Shown: piece by piece, positions 60,245-64,000 of the stretch | Numbering within the stretch: position 1 is the stretch's first letter | How the letters are laid out: every line of letters starts with the position of its first letter | NCBI GenBank assembly: GCA_964529285.1 | Contig: CAZGWK010000006.1 | Location: 23,198-87,197, forward strand | Direction of reading: 5' to 3' | DNA from: SURF-21 sp964529285 | GTDB taxonomy: Bacteria; Actinomycetota; Geothermincolia; Geothermincolales; RBG-13-55-18 | Length of the DNA: 64,000 nucleotides | Notes under the pieces: generated by a model | The model's input: only the letters and a program-made list of their open reading frames with translations | Database searches by the model: none | What the model was told of the DNA's origin: nothing | Program-made: the position numbers and the translations under genes

Positions 60245-60936
60245 TCGCGCACCTTAGCCCCGCAATCGGGGCAGAAGCGCATATCGCGCTCGGGAATCGG
60301 GGTACCGCAGTTGGGGCATGCCAGGGTTTCCTCCACCGGGGGCATGTCTTCCTCGACCGGGGCTTGTGCAGGTTCGCGGACTGCGGCTTCGACTTTCTTC
60401 GGCCCAGAATCGGCCGGTGGAGCGGCAGGCCCCGGAGCGGACGGCGCCGGCGCGGCAAAGGCCCCCGATGCGGAAGCCTGGGCCGCACCCGGGACAGTCA
60501 CGCCGGCCACCTGCGCGCCACAGTTTCCGCAGAACACCGCATCGTCATCCAGGGGGGCTCCACAAGCGCTGCACAGCTTTGCGGTGGACGCTGCCGGCAG
60601 CGGAGCGGATGGCGCCGCGGGAGGTTGTGCCGTTACGGGAGCGCCGCAGTTCGGGCAGAAAGCCGCTCCTTTCACCAGCTCACCGCAATTGGCACAGCGC
60701 GGCTTCTGGGCGGCCTCTCTGGCGGCTTTGACCTGCTGAAGAGAAGCCTCCCACTGCACCACCTGTGCCCGGATATCCTTCAAGGTACCGTACGCCTCGA
60801 GCATACCGGGATCCTCGAGTTTGCCCTGTTCGCCGGCTTGAAATGCCAGTTGTCCAAGATAATACAGGAACTGCTCCTCGCGCTGTCTGAGCTGTTTTAG
60901 ATATTTCTTGATCTGGCCGGGAGTTGCCTGCTCCAT
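60241..60936 (-). CDS. Protein with three zinc ribbons and helical N-terminus
   Basis: 231 residues from ATG with AGGAGGAGG upstream. Residues 1-78 are helical (GQIKKYLKQLRQREEQFLYY). Three double-CxxC ribbons follow: CANCGELVKGAAFCPNC, CSACGAPLDDDAVFCGNC and CPNCGTPIPERDMRFCPDC, joined by Ala/Pro linkers. Such zinc-ribbon proteins often act as adaptors or are linked to membrane stress responses; function here is unknown. Coupled to cobO. Confidence 0.8.
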   Translation of the reverse strand: MEQATPGQIKKYLKQLRQREEQFLYYLGQLAFQAGEQGKLEDPGMLEAYGTLKDIRAQVVQWEASLQQVKAAREAAQKPRCANCGELVKGAAFCPNCGAPVTAQPPAAPSAPLPAASTAKLCSACGAPLDDDAVFCGNCGAQVAGVTVPGAAQASASGAFAAPAPSAPGPAAPPADSGPKKVEAAVREPAQAPVEEDMPPVEETLACPNCGTPIPERDMRFCPDCGAKVRE

Positions 60937-61290
60937 CTCTCTCCTCCTCCTATCCCCTTTGATACCCCGCGGGGTCGCGACTATGTCATCAGGTCAGTGG
61001 AACACCTTTACATTACCAAAAGCAAGCGCCCTTTTCACCCCCGACCAGGGCCTGGCGCGGATGAGGTCCAAATTATTGCCCTGTAACTCACCATCCTGCA
61101 GTATTTCATGACTCCACGGGTCCGGTGTAGAGCCCCTGCTCCCCGCAATCCGCCCGTTACGGGTCCTCCCGGGATAAAATTGATTTTTGATCGTGGTCTG
61201 TATTAGGATTGATTTGTTTCCCCGCTTCCGGCAAGGGTGAAACACCGGTCAGGTCCGACGTCTTTTCATGCATCAGCAGGAGGTGTTGCC
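60937..61290. other. 354-bp divergent intergenic region, no gene seen
   Basis: Between the zinc-ribbon gene (minus) and the BKACE gene (plus). It contains the palindrome ACCCCGCGGGGT (60964-60975) and AT-rich sequence at 61180-61215 (TTGATT...TATTAG, spacing 15 bp) that may hold the plus-strand promoter. No ORF with coding character. Confidence 0.5.
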
Positions 61291-62166
61291 ATGTCACTCG
61301 CGGATAAATGCATCATCACCGCGGCTTTAACCGGAGCCGCGACGATGAAAACCCAGAATGAAGCCGTGCCCTATACGACCGAAGAATTCGTCGAGGAAGC
61401 TTACAAGTGCTACAACGCCGGATGCGCCATCGTGCATATACACGCTCGCGATCCGGAAACCGGATTTCCCACAACCAGCGTAGACGTGCTGAGGGCTATC
61501 GTTAAGGGGATCAAGGAAAAGTGCCCCATTGTCGTCAACCTCTCTACGGCCATTGGCATCGGCGCGACACCCGAGGAACGCATCAACGTCGTGAAACAGC
61601 TCAAGCCGGAGATGGCCTCTCTCAACACCAACTCGATGAACTTCGCGCTCGGCGACTGGAAGCAGCACACCGTAATCGGAGAGATCGTCTTCACCAACAC
61701 CTTCCAGATGCTCACCGATTACGCCAAGGAGATGAAGGAAGCCGGCACCAAGCCAGAGCTGGAGGTCTATGACGTAGGCGGTATCTATAACACCCTCTTT
61801 GTGCGCCACCAGGGCATATTCGTGGAACCCATGCACTATCAGTTCGTATGGGGCGTCCTGGGTGGTTGCTGGCTCGATCTTGCTAATTTCAACCGTTTCA
61901 TGGAGCTTATCCCCGACGATGCGACCTGGAGCACCTGCGGCGTGGGGCCGGCTCAGTTCCGCGGCGCTTTCCATGCAGCCGTCGAGGGCGGCCATATACG
62001 CGTCGGGCTCGAGGACAACATAACCGTGAGCAAAGGTGTCCCCGCCAAGGGCTCGTACGAGCAGGTCGAGAAGGCCGCAAAGATCGTTGCACTTGCCGAT
62101 CGCGAGCCCGCCACGCCCGACGAGACCCGCCAGATCCTGGGTCTGAAGGGCGGGCCCGAGCTATAA
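61291..62166 (+). CDS. BKACE family beta-keto acid cleavage enzyme (DUF849)
   Basis: 291 residues from ATG with AGGAGGTG upstream. Zinc enzymes of this TIM-barrel family transfer an acyl piece from a beta-keto acid to acetyl-CoA, as Kce does in lysine fermentation. ITAALTGAAT at the start, the zinc pair in IVHIHARDPETG, LSTAIGIGATPEER, and HIRVGLEDNITVSKGV with conserved Arg and Glu. The substrate is not evident; no other lysine-fermentation gene is in the window. Own terminator follows. Confidence 0.92.
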   Translation: MSLADKCIITAALTGAATMKTQNEAVPYTTEEFVEEAYKCYNAGCAIVHIHARDPETGFPTTSVDVLRAIVKGIKEKCPIVVNLSTAIGIGATPEERINVVKQLKPEMASLNTNSMNFALGDWKQHTVIGEIVFTNTFQMLTDYAKEMKEAGTKPELEVYDVGGIYNTLFVRHQGIFVEPMHYQFVWGVLGGCWLDLANFNRFMELIPDDATWSTCGVGPAQFRGAFHAAVEGGHIRVGLEDNITVSKGVPAKGSYEQVEKAAKIVALADREPATPDETRQILGLKGGPEL

Positions 62167-62183
62167 AACCGAAGCGTAACAGA

Positions 62184-62213
62184 AGGCGCCCCCTACGTGG
62201 GGCGCCTTTTTTT
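62184..62213 (+). terminator. Intrinsic terminator after the BKACE gene
   Basis: AGGCGCCCC, 6-nt loop, GGGGCGCCT, then a run of seven T. Perfect 9-bp stem. Confidence 0.93.
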
Positions 62214-62325
62214 CGCTGGGATACCGCCACACCAGTGGCTTACTATAGATCGTATTCGTCCCAGTGCCGTGTCACCCTTCGGGTGCCACTGTCGCTTACA
62301 CGATGCATTCCATCGAGCCCGTTAC

Positions 62326-63858
62326 TTAATCCACACCGTAGTCGAGGCCGGTTATGGCTGAAGCGCAGAGGATCCCGCTCGAGCAGGCGCAATCCATGGC
62401 TACGCCGTAACCCCGCGCCGTATCTCCCGCGAAGTACAGGCCTTCTACGCCTGGGGCTTTTACATCGGGCTTGAGACTGCCCGCCTGGGTCACGCTCTTG
62501 GCCACTCCCTCCAGCTTTACGCATACCGGGTAGAGCTCCCATTCGATACAATCCTTGAACCCCGGATATATTCCCTCCAGGAAATCCGGGACCGCTCTTA
62601 CAACTTTCATCACCAGTTCGCGGTCGCGGGACTCTTTCTCCGTAAGCGGCAGGTATGCGGTAAAGAGATGTTTTCCCGCCGGAGCGCATCCCGGCTCGAT
62701 GAATGACTGGATATTCCAGGCCATGTAAACATCCCAGTCGAAACCCTGCGAGCGCGGCACCACACAAGGGGTCTTCATGAGCCGCTTCGCATGCTCATCA
62801 GGCACCGGCAAACCCGAGAGGCCCATATAAGGGCTCAGGCTGCCGTAACCGTACAGGGACTTTACCCTGGTCACGAAAGCGCGTTGCAAGGCTCTCTCGT
62901 CGATGAATCTGAACAATTCCTGTATGGGTATGTTGAAGACCACACGGCGGGTTGGTATGAATTCCTCGCCCTCCCCTCCTTCCACCCTGACGCCGGAGAT
63001 ACGGTCCCCTTCCATCTCGATGGTGCGCAAGCTGGTACCGAGGCGCAATTCTCCCCCGAAATCCAGGAACCTGCCGGCCACCGCCTGCGACCATGCCATG
63101 ACCCCGTTCTCGGTGAAACCGCCTACGTAAACCGGCTCTCCCTGCAAGATCATGGGAACGAGAACCTGTGAAGCGTAGCGGAGGATATCACCTATGGAGA
63201 TATCGTGAGGATTGTTGATCGTCGTGATAAGAGTCCCTATACAGCGGAAATAGTCATAAAGGATCCTGCTCTCCGCGAAACCGATGTCCACAAGGTGGTC
63301 GTGGAGGGAGACCCGGTCCAGTTTCTCCGCTTCCTCGGGACTGAGCTTGAGCAGGTTACCGAAGAACTGCAGAAACTTTTTATCCAGCCGGTCCAATTCC
63401 GCCTTGATCTTAACGTCTATGTCCGTGCTGTTACTCAAGGGTGGCTCATCGAAGAACTGATCGTCTATCCAGGAGCCGGTAAGAAAGGGCTTGATGACGG
63501 CGGGGCGGGAACCATATCCACCTATAAGGTCCCGCAACGTAGCGAAATAACCTTCTCCCGCGACGCTTACGCCATGATAACCAAGGTCCAGCACGTATCC
63601 GTCGAGGACGTTCCCATCGGCGATATCCTCGAGCGACGGCTCCGCTTCCGCCAGATAGCAGTACTGCCCCCCCAGGAGTCTCCGGTACCAGTCCGGGCCC
63701 TTTTCGCTGACTTCCTCTCCTCTCAACGACATGGCCCGGCCGCCCACCCTGTCGTCTTTTTCGATCAGGAGAGTTTCCATTCCCACCTGGGCCAGGAGCA
63801 CCGCCGCCGAGAGGCCACCCACGCCGGCTCCTACCACTACGGCATCCCACTCATCCAT
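62326..63858 (-). CDS. CrtI-like (phytoene desaturase/retinol saturase type) FAD oxidoreductase
   Basis: 510 residues from ATG 63858, with GGGAGGAG upstream; the longer frame lacks support. Dinucleotide-binding VVVGAGVGGLSAAVLLAQVG, then EKDDRVGGRAMSL; near the C-terminus GLYFAGDTARGYGVAMDCAC closes the FAD site. Family members desaturate, saturate or isomerise isoprenoid-like lipids. No phytoene synthase or isoprenoid gene is close, so the substrate is unknown. Only about 140 bp lie between it and the right edge, with nothing recognised. Confidence 0.85.
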   Translation of the reverse strand: MDEWDAVVVGAGVGGLSAAVLLAQVGMETLLIEKDDRVGGRAMSLRGEEVSEKGPDWYRRLLGGQYCYLAEAEPSLEDIADGNVLDGYVLDLGYHGVSVAGEGYFATLRDLIGGYGSRPAVIKPFLTGSWIDDQFFDEPPLSNSTDIDVKIKAELDRLDKKFLQFFGNLLKLSPEEAEKLDRVSLHDHLVDIGFAESRILYDYFRCIGTLITTINNPHDISIGDILRYASQVLVPMILQGEPVYVGGFTENGVMAWSQAVAGRFLDFGGELRLGTSLRTIEMEGDRISGVRVEGGEGEEFIPTRRVVFNIPIQELFRFIDERALQRAFVTRVKSLYGYGSLSPYMGLSGLPVPDEHAKRLMKTPCVVPRSQGFDWDVYMAWNIQSFIEPGCAPAGKHLFTAYLPLTEKESRDRELVMKVVRAVPDFLEGIYPGFKDCIEWELYPVCVKLEGVAKSVTQAGSLKPDVKAPGVEGLYFAGDTARGYGVAMDCACSSGILCASAITGLDYGVD

Positions 63859-64000
63859 GCTATCTCCTCCCTCGCTACCGTCCGTGAGAAGCGGCAACCC
63901 CCCGCACAATACTAAAACAGATTCTCCCCCAAAACACTATCCACCTGCGCAACCACCGCAATAAGGCCGATGGACGGTTTATCCCGCCCGGGTGCCGCCT

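Noticed and set aside
1..64000. CRISPR array, prophage, plasmid origin or rRNA genes
   Set aside because: No regularly spaced short repeats, phage structural genes, replication genes or rRNA signatures were seen.

Overview
The window reads as part of a draft genome, probably a metagenome bin, of an anaerobic, high-GC member of the Actinomycetota from a deep, largely uncultured branch. The evidence is the gene order asp23-fakA-recG-rsmD/coaD-sepIVA-like-yceD-rpmF-plsX-rnc-smc-ftsY-ffh-rpsP-khpA-rimM-trmD-rplS-lepB, a SepIVA-like coiled-coil gene next to coaD, a sortase and L,D-transpeptidases, and many oxygen-sensitive iron-sulfur oxidoreductases. The phylum call is inference; no rRNA gene is present. 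A run of 100 N at 6587-6686 shows that the sequence is scaffolded.

Region 1 (1-21.3 kb, minus strand) is the conserved ribosome, secretion, lipid and division block. It begins with a promoter before asp23 and runs leftward to a tandem duplication of rplS-lepB at the window edge. Its oddities are an in-frame RsmD-CoaD fusion, a sortase whose C-terminus is supplied by a palindromic repeat, and a nested repeat with an assembly gap at the 3' end of smc. Region 2 (21.6-31 kb) holds rpmB, a lipoprotein gene, a TPP-riboswitch thiamine operon (thiE-thiC-thiL-thiD), a DUF1844 gene with a structured leader, tRNA-Arg(CCG), a TPR gene, a metallo-hydrolase/HNH pair and a DUF3786 gene.

Region 3 (31.2-36.1 kb, minus strand) is one colinear block: an Fe-S protein, a 2-hydroxyacyl-CoA dehydratase-type protein with its activase, then queD, queC, DUF366 and queE for preQ0 synthesis. 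Region 4 (36.2-46.3 kb) has an acyl-CoA dehydrogenase and an enoyl-CoA hydratase, a Na+/phosphate symporter with a near-consensus promoter, a GGDEF remnant, a YbgA-like gene with a class II photolyase, and two L,D-transpeptidases. One of these carries four copies of an extracellular WYFAEG repeat.

Region 5 (46.6-60.9 kb) is the most interesting part. One minus-strand operon encodes an HdrD-like (HdrC+HdrB) protein, EtfB, EtfA, HdrA, an MvhD/FlxD protein and FlxC-, FlxB- and FlxA-like subunits. I read this as a soluble, flavin-based electron bifurcating or confurcating complex that connects acyl-CoA oxidation through ETF to pyridine nucleotide and ferredoxin. Next to it is a two-gene B12 mutase whose active-site residues (Phe and Gln in place of the Tyr89 and Arg207 of methylmalonyl-CoA mutase) point to isobutyryl-CoA mutase, with a cobalamin adenosyltransferase to make its cofactor. 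Together with the dehydrogenase and hydratase of region 4 this suggests anaerobic short- or branched-chain acyl-CoA metabolism. The window ends with a BKACE (DUF849) gene and a CrtI-like flavoprotein gene.

Four loci (6.5, 16.2, 46.5 and 55.2 kb) carry palindromic elements that share a GGGGTC head but have different stems. They look like related but diverged REP/MITE-type elements.
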